Assembly: GCA_026225945.1 (NCBI GenBank)
Contig: JAMJFZ010003581.1
Location: 8,716,001-8,780,000, forward strand
Direction of reading: 5' to 3'
DNA: 64,000 nt
Origin: Cricetomys ansorgei
Taxonomy: Eukaryota > Chordata > Mammalia > Rodentia > Nesomyidae
Position numbers and translations under genes: made by a program. Shown here one piece after another: positions 47,426-57,690 of the stretch (position 1 is its first letter; the number at the start of each line of letters is the position of its first letter). The notes under the pieces are model-generated. The model worked only from the letters and a program-made list of their open reading frames with translations, did no database searches and was not told the origin of the DNA.

Positions 47426-47699
47426 CACTTCTTTCTGTAGCAAATTATCGGAATATATACACGAATGATGGAATTGGACGAACGAATCTTGTTCCATCTC
47501 CAGCCACTTCAATTAACACGGAAAACTCAAACAGTAACAACACCGGATGCAGAGAAGAGGAGGGCTAGGGGTAACCTCAAGAAAGGAAAGGAAGGTAAAT
47601 ATTTTGAAAGGGACTCGTCCAACTTGGGCTGGCCAGTAAGAGGACGAAAACAGCTTCTTCGGACCAATCGGAAGGTGTTCCGGGTTTCCACCCTCAACA

Positions 47700-48075
47700 G
47701 GAAACAAGCCAATCATGTCTCGGGTGCAGCAATTTAGGGAGGCCGCCGCCGAGTCCCCAGCAGCGGGGGACGCGTATGGCAAGGACGGTCCAACGCGGAT
47801 CTCAGGGTGGGTTTGGGTTTCTCGGTACGAGATTATAGCCCAGACCACGGAAAAGATCTAGAAGACCCAAACTCTCTCGACCTTACGCCGCACCTCCCTA
47901 CCCTTACCGTTCCAGAGCCGCCAGGCCCCGGCGCTGTGTCGGCCATCTTGCTCCCGCGTAGTGTGCGTGAGCGCGAGGCAAGATGGGACTTGTAGTAGGA
48001 TGGGGAGCTGGCGAAGGGCGGGGCCACACGTGCCCCGCCTGGTTAAAAAGTGCAAGGAGATAGCGGGGCGGGGGG
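47700..48075 (-). promoter_or_regulatory. Taf8: Taf8 CpG-island promoter with ZNF143- and YY1-like sites
   Basis: The region around exon 1 is CpG-rich and has no TATA box at the proper place. On the minus strand ACTACAAGTCCCATCTTGC (about 47980-47998) closely matches the ZNF143/STAF element ACTACAATTCCCA..ATGC. CAAGATGGCC at the start codon is a YY1-type element. A GC box (GGGCGGGGCC) lies at about 48016. This combination is common in housekeeping and bidirectional promoters, and the region could also start transcription toward higher coordinates. Confidence 0.7.
47908..47946 (-). CDS. Taf8: Taf8 coding exon 1
   Basis: It encodes 13 residues (MADTAPGPGGSGT), matching the short Gly-rich TAF8 N-terminus. 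The ATG (47946-47944) lies in CAAGATGGCC, a YY1-type element typical of housekeeping genes. The donor is GTAAGG and the phase is 0. Two residues fewer than the usual 15 here, which accounts for most of the length difference from human. Confidence 0.93.
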
Positions 48076-48199
48076 AAACGGAGTAAATCGGAAGATCCCA
48101 GCCCACGTGACTTTGTGCGAGCTAAGCTTTCGTGAGCCTTTCAGCAGCTGTGGCAATGGATATGTAAAACGTTTTGTGGGTTGCACTGAGTTAAAAGGA
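48076..48199. other. Short spacer next to the Taf8 promoter
   Basis: GC content falls quickly. In human a long CCND3 transcript starts in this direction, but no donor site or coding potential convinced me of a first exon here. Confidence 0.35.
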
Positions 48200-48915
48200 A
48201 CCTCTTTGGCCAGGAGCCAGCACTTAAAGGCTGAAGCAGGAGGCTTTGGAGTGCAGGCTAGCTTGGGACTACATAAAAAGACCTTTCCCGTCAGAAAATA
48301 AATAAATAGATAAATAGCTATTCCTATGAAATAATTTCTCAGAAAGAATACACTTAAGAATGCACTTTTGGGCTGGAGCGATGGCTCAATGGTTAAGAGT
48401 ACATACTGCTGTTGGAGAGAACCGGTGTTCAGATCCCAGCACCCATGTTGAATGGCTCACAACTGTCTTTGACTTCAGTTCCAAAGTGATCTAATACTGT
48501 CTTTGGGCCTTTGTGTGTGTGCGCACACACACACAATAATAAAATATATTCAATGCCCCTTTTAAAAAATGTATGCACCTATTTTATGTGTATGGCTGTT
48601 TTGCCTGCATATATGTCTGTCAACCACTTGTGAGCCCGGTGCCAGAGAAGGCAGAGGAGGGCTTTGCATCCCCTAGAACTGCAGTTTACAGACCACAGTG
48701 AGATGCCAAGTAGGTGCTGGGAATTGAACTATGGGAATTGAACTATGGGTCCTCTGGAAGAGAAACCAGTGCTCTTAACTGTTGTACCGTCTCTCCAGCC
48801 CAGTTCCAGTGATCTCAGAGAGAGCCTTAGTATTGGTTTGTTTGTGTGAGCCTGTGCTTCATGTAGCCCAGGCTAGTCTTATACTTAGTATGTAGCTGAA
48901 GATGACCTTGAACAT
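48200..48915. repeat. SINE cluster upstream of Taf8
   Basis: In order: B1-like + (48200-48310), B2 + (48368-48550, 'gggctggagcgatggctcaa'), B2 - (48565-48805), B1-like - (48830-48915). The two B2s face each other and could form a fold-back structure in a transcript. The second has a 15-base tandem duplication of 'gggaattgaactat' at about 48718-48748. Confidence 0.82.
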
Positions 48916-48921
48916 TGTGGT

Positions 48922-49175
48922 GGTTTGAATATGAATGGCCCCTTAGGCTTATATATTTGAATGCTCTCTTTCTCATATATTTGATTTTCTCTCTCTTGGT
49001 CTGCAAATCAGAATGCTCTTGGCTACTGCTCCAATAGTGACCATGCTCCCGGCCATGATGATAATGAACTAAGCCTCTGAAACTGTAAGCAAGTCCTGAT
49101 TAAATGCTTTCTTTTATAAGCGTTACCGAGGTCGTGGAGTCTCTTCACAGCAATAGAACAGTGACTAAGACAAAC
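48922..49175 (+). repeat. High-copy rodent interspersed repeat, internally deleted
   Basis: The start 'gtggtggtttgaatatgaat' and the end 'cacagcaatagaacagtgac' with 'ctgaaactgtaagcaagtcc' are phrases of a familiar rodent repeat. The middle portion is missing. I recall the sequence but not the family name with confidence. Confidence 0.6.
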
Positions 49176-51620
49176 TACCCTTACCTTCTCCAGACTGCAG
49201 GGGTTAGTCACTCGCCACCATGCTCCATCTAAGCAGTGCTGTGGGAACCCAGGGTTTTCCTGCATGCTAGGCAAACACTCTCCCAACTACACCTGGATCC
49301 GGGCTTAATCACCAAGCTCCTTGGGAGATGCCCCTGCCCTGTTGCCTCTTGCCTTCAGCTCACAAGTGATTCCTTAGTGAGCAAGGACACTCGTCCCTTG
49401 TCCCTCTCATTCCCAGGACATTGCATCCTGTTGCTCACTAGCCTCTCTGGACTGGAAATTCTTCAGGAGAGACCTTGCTTCCCCTTATCCATCCTAGTCT
49501 GGGAAAATGCCTGGCCAGATGCAGTCGCTGGGCTTAAATCCTAACATTGTTAGCTGTCAGACTCTGATCACTGTTACCTAACCGCACTGTGCCTCAGTTT
49601 CCCCCGCATGATAACGAGTGTTGTGGTGCCTGGCATGTGGTCAGAGTTAAGAACTATGCCTGAAGTTTACCTCCTGGGCACCGTGCACCACTAGTCGGAA
49701 ATGCCCAGAAAACCTAAGCCTGGCGGAACGGTAACCTCAACTCCTCATCCCCCCGCCCCTCAGCCACCCACCCCCACCTGGGGCTAAGGGTCTGTAGACC
49801 CTGGGTGGCATAGGGATCAGAGCTGGATGAGCCTCCTCCTGGCTGCTCTGGAGGTGCTGAGGACTTGACCCCGGCAGAGCCCAGCACCCAGCTCCTTTGT
49901 CTCGCCCGCCCCCTCGTCCCCACTTCCTGCCCAGCTTCCAGCTCGCGATCTGCGATGAGCACGGACTTTGTAAACATGCCGCGCCTGTGGGGGTGGACGC
50001 TCGCTCTGTTTGGGTGTCCGGGAGGCGGAGTGCACGCCCGTCCTGTCCGTGGCTGGTCACCCCCAACTGTCCCAAAACATATGCCCCGCAGCGGGAGAGG
50101 ACGTGAGGCAACCATCCGAGCTCCGGGGGTCTCATCTGCCAAGAGGTAAGCTTGAGGGCTGGAGAAGCAAGAGTAAACGTGATGTCAACATCATCGCCTG
50201 CTTTCCTTAGGATATTACTTAGGGTCCGGGTGGGAGATCCAGAGGTGGGGATAGCAGGTGGATTCGCGCTTCTCTTACCTGGATTGTGGCCCCAAAAGCT
50301 TAGCTCACTTTGCCCCTGAGTATGATGTTTTGATCAGAACTGAGGGTCAGAGAAGCCCCCAAAAGTCCTTGAGCCTCCTAAACGTGTGCACGTCTTCACG
50401 GCCTCCCTCCAGGCTGATGTGCAAGCCTCAGGGGCTTAGCAGCATACATCAACCTTGGGGGTTGGAGAGCAGACCGGAATGGCTAAGAGTCGGTGGCATT
50501 TGAGGGAGCCAGAACCAAGGAGGGAGGCAAAAGAATGGAAGCTTACAGAAGATCCGTGAGGGGTGTTTGATGTGTATCGGGCTTCAGCCTCAGCCTCCTC
50601 TAAGTGTAGACCAGAGGAGTAACTGAAGTGGGCTATTGTTGCAAGAAAGCGGTATTCATATGCACTGGCTGAGCATCAGCTGTGTGCTTGGTATTGTTTC
50701 CGATGCTGAGTATGCGGCCGACTCACTCAGCCACAGCCAGTGGAGGTCTCAGGTGCGACAGAGATGAGGGGTGAAGAGCTCTGGCTGGGGAGGCTGGGAA
50801 GGGGATATTTGGGTTGGGTTCCAGAGAATGGTTATTGACCTCAGAGAGAATTAGATGGGGAGTCTTTTGGGTACTTATTCTCCAGAGGTAGACTGAGTCC
50901 CAATAGTGTTATTGGGCACTGGGATATACTGGTAACTGGGAAATAGTTCCTGCCTCTTCTCATTCACTTTCCAGGGATAGGGAAGTGGGAATAAACAGGA
51001 ATGAGTCTGGGAAAGACAAGCTGCTGAGCTGGATCCCCTGAATTCCCTATTGGATGCAACTGAGAGGGTCCACACCATATTGGACACCCACTCCCCATTC
51101 TGCCCCCCCCCCGAACTGTTTTCTCCAACCAGCCCCTGTCCTCTGTCCATCACCACTTGTGCCCTCTGGGACTAGTCCTGGGTGGAGAAAAAAAAGTCTC
51201 TGGTGTTTTCTGGCACTCCCTAGCACAACAGGTCACAAGTTCATTTAACACTTTTTCTTGTGGCCATACTGCCGATGTTGGGGACATCATGGATTAAAAT
51301 CAGAGCATCTAGACACAGAGAGAAGAAGTGGAAAGTGTCTCTGATCAGGGCCCCCAGTCTGTGCTCAATCCTTGGACCCATGGTCATGGCCTCTATGGTC
51401 CGATCCTATCTCTTGTATGTTTCTCTTCCTCAAGGACTTGGAATGCTAGCAGAGAGTTACATAGCACCTTCAAGTGTTTATGTACGTAGTTTAGATGTAG
51501 TGTCTCATTTAATACCTCTAATAGCTGGATAAATCAACTAGTATTAGCTCCATTTTATAGACGAGGAAACTTGGGCAAGGAAGTAAAGAGATCTCCTTGT
51601 ACAGAAAACAAGAAATGAAT
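49176..51620. other. Unannotated stretch, SINE-poor and partly GC-rich
   Basis: No exon supported. Between 49700 and 50150 GC rises, with frames of 90-140 codons on both strands, as expected from composition. A CpG density lower than a true island and no conserved N-terminus argue against a gene start. Lack of SINEs over 2.4 kb, in contrast to both sides, marks it as a candidate regulatory block. Confidence 0.5.
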
Positions 51621-51621
51621 G

Positions 51622-53005
51622 TCAGGGAACTGGAGAGATGGCTCAACAGTTAGAAGCACTTGCTGCTCTTGTAAGGACCCAAGTTTGATTCCCAGCACCC
51701 ACATGGTAATTCACAACTATCTATTTCCAGGAGTTCTGATGCCCTCTTCTAGTCTCTGCAGGCACCAGGCATAAACATGGTACATATACATACGTGCAGG
51801 CAAAATGCTCATACATATAAACCAATAAATCTTTTTTTTTTTTAAGTAAAGAAATGGATGTCAGAGATGGACTTTAAATCCAACTTACTTGACTTGGGAG
51901 ATGCTGTCCTTTTCCCCCTGAGTCAGGATCTTGCTGTTAGCCCAGGCTAGCCTCAAACTCCCAATCCTGACTCAACCTCCCAAAGGCTAGGATGGCAGGT
52001 ACCCATCATCACAACCAGGTCAGAGTCCCAGCTCTGAACCCCCAGGTCAGCTTTAACTAGTCGTGTGGAATGTGCAACTGAGCTGGGTGCTGTCTACAGT
52101 GAGTCTTTGGTCTTGCATAGTCCTGGTCTCAGGTGATACAGCAGGTGTGACTGGCCCAAGGCAGGTCTCTTCTGTAGAAGAGCTTTGGTGATAGTACTTT
52201 TTACAGAGAGTGCCCTAAAAGGCCTGCTCAGGATTCTGGAGACAGCACAACATAGAGATGGTATCCTCTCCTGTGTTGATGATGTAGGTGTGCACATGGC
52301 TGTGGACTAGCCTTTAGTCCCAGCACTTGGGAGGGAAGGGCAGGCAGAGTTGTGAGTTGGATGCCAGCCAGGTCTACATAGCAAGTGCCAGGCCAGCCAA
52401 TGCTACGTAGAAAGACCCTGTATCAAAAAAAATTTTATGTGTATGGTTGTCTGCATTCATGTCTGTGTAGCATGTGTGTGCCTGGTGCCCACAGAAGCCA
52501 GAAGAGGGAGCTGGATCCCTTAGAATTGGAATGAGACTGTTGCGAGCTGTCATCTGGGTGCTGGGAATCAAATGTGAGACCTCTGGAAGAGCAGCCAATC
52601 CTCTTTGCTACTGAGCCATCTCTCCAGCCCTCAACTTACTTTTTGAGACAGAGTTTCTCACTGAACCTGGAGCATCCTGTTGGGCTAGACTGGCTAGCCT
52701 GGAAGCTCAGCCCCTAGACCCCACCTCTTCCCCCCTATCCTACCTCACTGTGCTTGGGTGACAGACGGTTGCAGCTTTCATGTGACTGCTTGGGATCTGA
52801 ACTCAGGTCCTCGTGCGTGTGCAACAACTACTTTTTCAGTGAGCCTTGGCCCCATTTGTCTTTAGAGACCAGTCTCATAACCTAGGATGACCTGAAACTT
52901 GCCATGTAGCTGGGGATGGCTTTAAACTTCTGATCTCTCTGGCCTTCACCTCTAAAGAGTGCCAGGATTACAGGCATGTGCTACCACACCCACTTGGTCT
53001 TATGC
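51622..53005. repeat. SINE cluster (B2, B1-like, B1, B2, B4-like)
   Basis: In order: B2 + (51622-51845, 'ctggagagatggctcaacag'), B1-like - (51925-52022), B1 + (52310-52428), B2 - (52430-52632, end 'gagccatctctccagccc'), B4-like - (52770-53005). Confidence 0.8.
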
Positions 53006-53104
53006 ACATTCAAGCCTAGGACCTCCCCCACCCCATTCTAGATACCAAAAAGAACACTCAAGCCTGGTATCTGATTAAGAGGATGGTATTGAAGTGGGGA
53101 GAAG

Positions 53105-53805
53105 AGCTGGGTGGTCGTGGCACACACCTGAAATCATAGCACTTGGGAGGTACAGGCAGGCAGATTTTTTTAGTTCCAAGCCAGCCTGGTTTGCAGAGTG
53201 AGTTTTAGGACTACACAGAGAAATCTCAAAAAAAGAAGAGGAAGGGGGAGCTTAAGGTACTGTCCCGTCAAATCCCATGTCATTCCATGAAAAGCAGCAC
53301 CCTGTGTCTGCCACACTTCCTACAAATTGGACATAAGCCCATCCGCAAAATAGCCGCCCTGAATTCTACTTCCTGTCTAAAATTCTCAGTTTCTCTAAGG
53401 AACTCTCTGCACAGATTTGGGAATGCCTACGCCAGGTCTCTCTGCCTACAATCACAAACCAATTTATAATCCCAGTACTTGGGAGGTAGAGTCAGGCCAA
53501 TGTCTGTGAGTTGAATGGCCTGGTCTATATAGTGAGACCCTGTCTTAAAAAACAAAACAAACCAGCCAAACTAAACAAACAAACAAAAACATATGAGGCT
53601 AGAGAGATGCCTCAAAGGTTAAGAGCACTGTTTGCTCTTCTAGAGGACCTGAGTTCCGTTCCTAACACTCATGTGGGCATAATGTCTATAACTCCGAGTT
53701 CCAGGGACCCAAAGCCTTCCTCTGCTCTCTGCCAGCCCTGCGTGTACACGGCGCACAGACATGTACGCGGGCAAAATATCCATACACATAAAATAAATTA
53801 TTTTT
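53105..53805. repeat. SINE cluster (B1, B1, B2)
   Basis: B1 + (53105-53240), B1 + (53462-53575, 5' truncated) and B2 + (53590-53805, 'gctagagagatgcctcaaag', end 'tccatacacataaaataaat'). Confidence 0.82.
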
Positions 53806-53967
53806 TAGAAAACAGCTAAAAACATACGGGGTATCTGTTGAGACGTGTGTTGGGAAGGTGTGAAAGCTAGGAATAATGTAAACAGGGGCTGCTCTGCCCA
53901 CCCCCACCCCTTCCTTTCTGCTCCTAGGGTAGGGTGCCGTGGAACCCTGGGCGCACGCACACTCGCG

Positions 53968-53992
53968 TGCACACACACACACACACACACCC
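53968..53992. repeat. (CA)n microsatellite
   Basis: About 11-12 CA units after 'gcacgcacactcgcgtg'. Confidence 0.9.
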
Positions 53993-54197
53993 GCCCTCCC
54001 TTGCTAGGGAAGAACAGACTGTACCCTTGAGAAACCGCAAGAGGAAGTTTATGGCGGCTTGTGGGTGGGGAAAGTTCTGGGCCCTCTGCCAAGTTTCCCT
54101 TTCCCTGCAGAGCGGTAGGTGTGTTTATCTTGCCCACAAAGACATTTAAATTTTAAATCCTCTGAGTTTCAAGGAGCCAGTCAGTTCCTGTCCCTGT

Positions 54198-54253
54198 CCT
54201 GCTTGCTGCCTGCTGCCTGCTGCCTGCTGCCTGCTGCCTGCTGCCTGCTGCCC
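54198..54253. repeat. 7-bp tandem repeat (CTGCCTG)n
   Basis: Seven or so consecutive GCTGCCT units without substitutions apart from the first (GCTTGCT). The period of 7 excludes a coding repeat. Confidence 0.92.
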
Positions 54254-54528
54254 AGGCCACCCTTCCTGCAGTGACATTGGAGTCTGTGATTCAGTTCGGT
54301 AGTCTCTGGCCTCAGCCCCTCACCTTCTCTCCTGAGCACCCTTCTAGAACCCTCCAACTCTGAGGAATGTAGTTCCAGTGGCCACTTAGGGGCTGCTTGG
54401 TACTCCCAGGGGCTTTCACTTTTTCAAGTCTCTCCTCTCAGGGGCTTTCTCTTTTTCAAATCTATTTCCCCTCCCCCTGTAACTCCTCCTCCCTTGCTTT
54501 CCCCTCCCTCTCTTTTCCCCCTCCCCCT

Positions 54529-54580
54529 CCTTGAACGTGCTAGGCAATCGCTCTACCACTGAGCTAATCCCCGCCAAGTG
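54529..54580 (-). repeat. ID-like element, antisense fragment
   Basis: It reads 'cgctctaccactgagctaat', the reversed ID/tRNA-Ala-like box. Confidence 0.75.
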
Positions 54581-54802
54581 TTTCTTATTTTATACCGTAG
54601 TTCTAGGTAGCATGTACCTCTGTCTCCAGTTTGCCAGTGAGAAAACCAGAGCTCAGAAAGGCTTAGGAACTTGCCAAAGTCACACAGCTAGTACGTGGCA
54701 TTGTTCAGAGTTGAAGGTGGATCTATCTCAGTTCAAAGCTTGTGCTTTTAACTTCCCAGGAATAGAAGTTGAGACCTAAAGATCTTTTTGTTTTTAAATA
54801 AT

Positions 54803-55203
54803 GCTGCTGGGGACTGAAGAAAGGGCTCAGTAGTTAAGAGCAATGGTTGCTCTTCCAGAGAACCTGGGTTCACTTCCCAGTACCCGCACTGCATCGGCAC
54901 ACGTCTGCACAGACATGCAGACTAAACACCCATATATGTAAAATACAATGTACTGAATACATTCAAAATAAACGCGGCAGCTGGGTGTGGTGGTGCACGG
55001 CCTCTAATCCCAGGAGAAGCAGTTGGTCTCTGTGAATCTACGTAAGTTTCAGGAATGGCCCGGACTTTGTAGAGAGACCCCGTCTCAGAAACAACAAAAA
55101 AAGCACAGGCTGTTCTTCTAGAAGACCCTGGTTCAGTTCTCAGCACGGACATGGCAGCTCATGACCGACCATCCGTAGGTAATTGCAGTTCCAGGGGCTT
55201 CGC
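54803..55203. repeat. B2, B1 and split-B2 5' half
   Basis: B2 + (54803-54970, shortened), B1-like + (54978-55110) and the 5' half of another B2 (about 55110-55203, 'gttcttctagaagaccctgg', 'cagttccaggggctt'). Confidence 0.72.
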
Positions 55204-55714
55204 TTGAGGTCCAGGGTTCTTGATCAGGTCCATTTCCTCTGACAAAGAACTAAAAAGCAGGAACAATCTCGAGTGCCACGTGCTGCATGGAAGAAATCCC
55301 AAAGGACAGCAGACTCAGAATTAACTGCTGAAGAAGGATGTGAAGAAGACGAGACATAGAGAAGACCCCCTGCAAAGCAAGAAATCGAGGGCTGGAGGAG
55401 GCTTCTTAAGTCTCCGAAGAGTCTTTCTTCCCTAATTTAGGCTTGGTCAGTTTGAAGACAGATAGGATGGTTGATTGGTCCTTGACTGTTGTGTAACATG
55501 TCCAAGCCTTGAACTTGTTGAGCCAGTCCATCAGCAGGGTGTCTGCTGGCGGAAGACAAACACCTACAAGGCTTTTTTTTTTTTTTTTTTGTAAGCTGCC
55601 AAGTTTTTGTCTCTAGTTAAGAGGGTGAGGAAGAAGCTGTCTTGGAAATTCATCCCATTTATTACCTAGCCACAGCCCCTCTCCTGTCTGCCAATCAGGG
55701 AGTCTCTGTAACTC
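55204..55714 (-). mobile_element. Unclassified insert in a B2
   Basis: About 510 bases separate the two halves of a B2 whose 3' half resumes at about 55715 ('ctgaccttcatgggcacccg'). On the minus strand the insert consists of about 120 bases with GGTAATAAATGGG (near 55660), a run of about 19 A (55573-55591) and then about 370 bases that begin with an open frame of some 53 codons (55406-55567, e.g. LLMDWLNKFKAWTCY) ending at TAA. I recognise neither part. It could be an LTR, an ERV fragment or a retrocopy. Confidence 0.4.
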
Positions 55715-56700
55715 CTCATTCTGACCTTCATGGGCACCCGGCAGACACAGATTCAGACAAAACACCCATTTACATCAAATTTTAAAATATTTTAAATTCA
55801 AAATACAACTACCATGATCCAGTATGATAGTGCAGGGAGTGGGAGGGCTTGGAGTAGAATAAGAAGGGAGTCTTTGCAAGTGAATCTTTTGAAAAAGAAC
55901 AGTGGTTAAGAGCACTCACTGGCTGTTCTTCCAGAAGACCAAAGTCTGGGTCCAGCATCCACTTTGGGCAATTCACAACTGCCTGTTACTGCAGCCACAG
56001 GGGACTTGATGCCCTCTCTGGACACCTCCATACACCTGAAAAAGTATTTTTTAAATTAAAAAAAAGGACAGCCAAGTGTGGTGGTGTGGGGGCAGATAAA
56101 ATACTTGGTATTTGGTATGGTTGTGAATGTCTGTAGTCCCAGCACTCAGGAAGCTGGGTCGAGAGGATCATTGGAAGGCTATGGAGCAAAACCTTTTCTC
56201 AAATCAGCCAGTCAGTGGTCAATTAAGGCACTGTGAAAAAGTGAGGTTCGACTCCTGAAATCTGAAGGAGATATGAGAAGTGTTTAAATGTTTGAGGTAG
56301 TTCTGTGAATCATTAGAATCACTGGAGCTTTAAAACTGTTTATTTTTAATTATGTGTAAGTGTGTTTATCTGTGCACATAAATGCAGGTCCCTGCAGGTT
56401 TTGAAACACATGAGGTGGGTGCCAGGGACTGAATTTGGGTCCTCTGCAAGAGCAGTACAATCTTTTAACTGCTTCACTATCTCTCCAGCCCCGTAACTTT
56501 TTCCTTGAGTGGTTGGATTTTTTTGTTTCGTTTTTGCTTTTGATTCGTTTTGATTTATTATCCTTATTGCTTGAGTCTCACCGTATAGCCCCGGTACTAT
56601 CTTAAGTAGAACTGGCTGTCTTCGAACTTGCAGCAATCCTCCTGTCTTTACTTTCCAAGAGCTGGGATTACAGGCATGGAAAGAACCACGCCCACTTGGC
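55715..56700. repeat. SINE cluster (B2 3' half, B2, B1-like, B2, B1)
   Basis: B2 3' half + (55715-55800), B2 + (55890-56065), B1-like + (56070-56205), B2 - (56340-56495) and B1 - (56515-56700, long T/TTG-rich start). Confidence 0.78.
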
Positions 56701-57529
56701 AAAAAAATGTGAGGACTTTCTAACAAATAGCTGTGTGATCCCTGCCTAATGACGTGAGTCCCCGCTACGGAAGTCTAGAGCGCATGCACCAAGGGCCTCT
56801 GCCAGAGTGTCAATGCGAAGACTCCACCCCTTTCCGCCTGGACACTGGGTTACTCACCGAGGCCCCCTTGCGTCATCGCTGGGCCTGCCGCCGGCCCTAG
56901 CCCATGGTGTTCACACTCCGTCCACCAGATGGAGCTGTTGCCCAGAGTGTAGCTTCAGGGGCCCCCCGGATTGGGCGAAGAACCCCCACCTGGTCCTTCA
57001 GGCGCCAGCTGGTTTCCTGGGACTTCTGTCCCCACCCCGTTCCCAGCTGTTTACACAGAGAGCTGTTCTGACCGGACCCGGCAGAATCTCCATAAAATGT
57101 GCTCTTAAGGCTCTGGCCCAAGTGTGCAGGCCTGGGAGCATGTGCTGCTTTCCCAAGGCAGGGGCCTTGCCACACTTCTCCCCCTATCCTGACCTTCCCG
57201 TGTCCTTGCCACAGAGGGACCCAAGTGTAGCCAGCGCCAGTGTGTCAGGGAAGCTATCCTGGAATGACCGTTCCTACCCTTCAAAGGGTGTGACACTTAT
57301 ATTGTTGCCTGTAAGGGACCTCGGAAACCACACCTCTCTGAAACTATTAGCCCTCTGCAGCCTGACCAGTTCTCCCACGCTGGGTAAAATTCCCCAGCAG
57401 CTTCTCCTGAGATTAGAGAGCAGAGGCTGAGCCATGGCTTTCGGAAGGTGGGGCAGAAGGTTGATGCTTGGTCCTCCAATACTGGGCCAGATTTGATTGC
57501 TGCCGGTAAGACCCTTAAGAAAGCCTTAA
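56701..57529. other. SINE-free block with long open frame, no gene called
   Basis: A plus-strand frame of 207 codons (56807-57430) is the longest here apart from GC-island frames. It is rich in Pro/Leu/Ser, has no domain or conserved start and faces open frames on the minus strand. I do not treat it as a gene. Confidence 0.5.
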
Positions 57530-57690
57530 AGGTCCAGACGTGGTGACACAGGCCTTTAATCTCAGCACTGGGGAGGCAGAGGCAGGTGGGTCTCTGTGAA
57601 TTTGAGGCCAGCCTGCTTCTACATGGCAAAGCTGGGGCCTGCCAGGGCTACATAGTGAGAGCTGGTTTCAAAAAGAGAAACAGAGAACTA
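57530..57690 (+). repeat. B1 SINE
   Basis: It reads 'ggtgacacaggcctttaatc' and ends 'gagagctggtttcaaaaag'. Confidence 0.85.

Larger units (their letters stand above)
33934..47990 (-). other. Taf8: Taf8 gene, complete (TFIID subunit 8)
   Basis: TAF8 is a nuclear subunit of the general transcription factor TFIID. Its histone-fold pairs with TAF10 and helps import it, and its C-terminal half binds TAF2. Nine coding exons on the minus strand can be joined through GT-AG junctions whose phases all agree (0,1,1,1,0,1,0,2) into a 307-residue protein; human TAF8 is 310. Order: short Gly/Pro N-terminus (1-25), histone fold (about 27-106), Pro-rich linker and TAF8 C-terminal domain (about 120-200), acidic Glu/Asp/Gln stretch (about 230-255), and a basic nuclear-localisation tail (VKKPKIRRKK) at the end. 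No stop or frameshift interrupts it, so it looks functional. Introns total about 11 kb and are laden with SINEs. In human the neighbour upstream is CCND3 (divergent) and downstream C6orf132; neither is visible here. Confidence 0.95.

Noticed and set aside
49714..50149. Cluster of overlapping open frames that could mark a Ccnd3 upstream exon
   Set aside because: All six frames are open because of GC content; no donor site with a matching conserved N-terminus was found, and cyclin D3 motifs are absent.
56807..57430. 207-codon plus-strand open frame
   Set aside because: No domain or conserved start, compositional bias to Pro/Leu/Ser, and overlapping frames on the minus strand.
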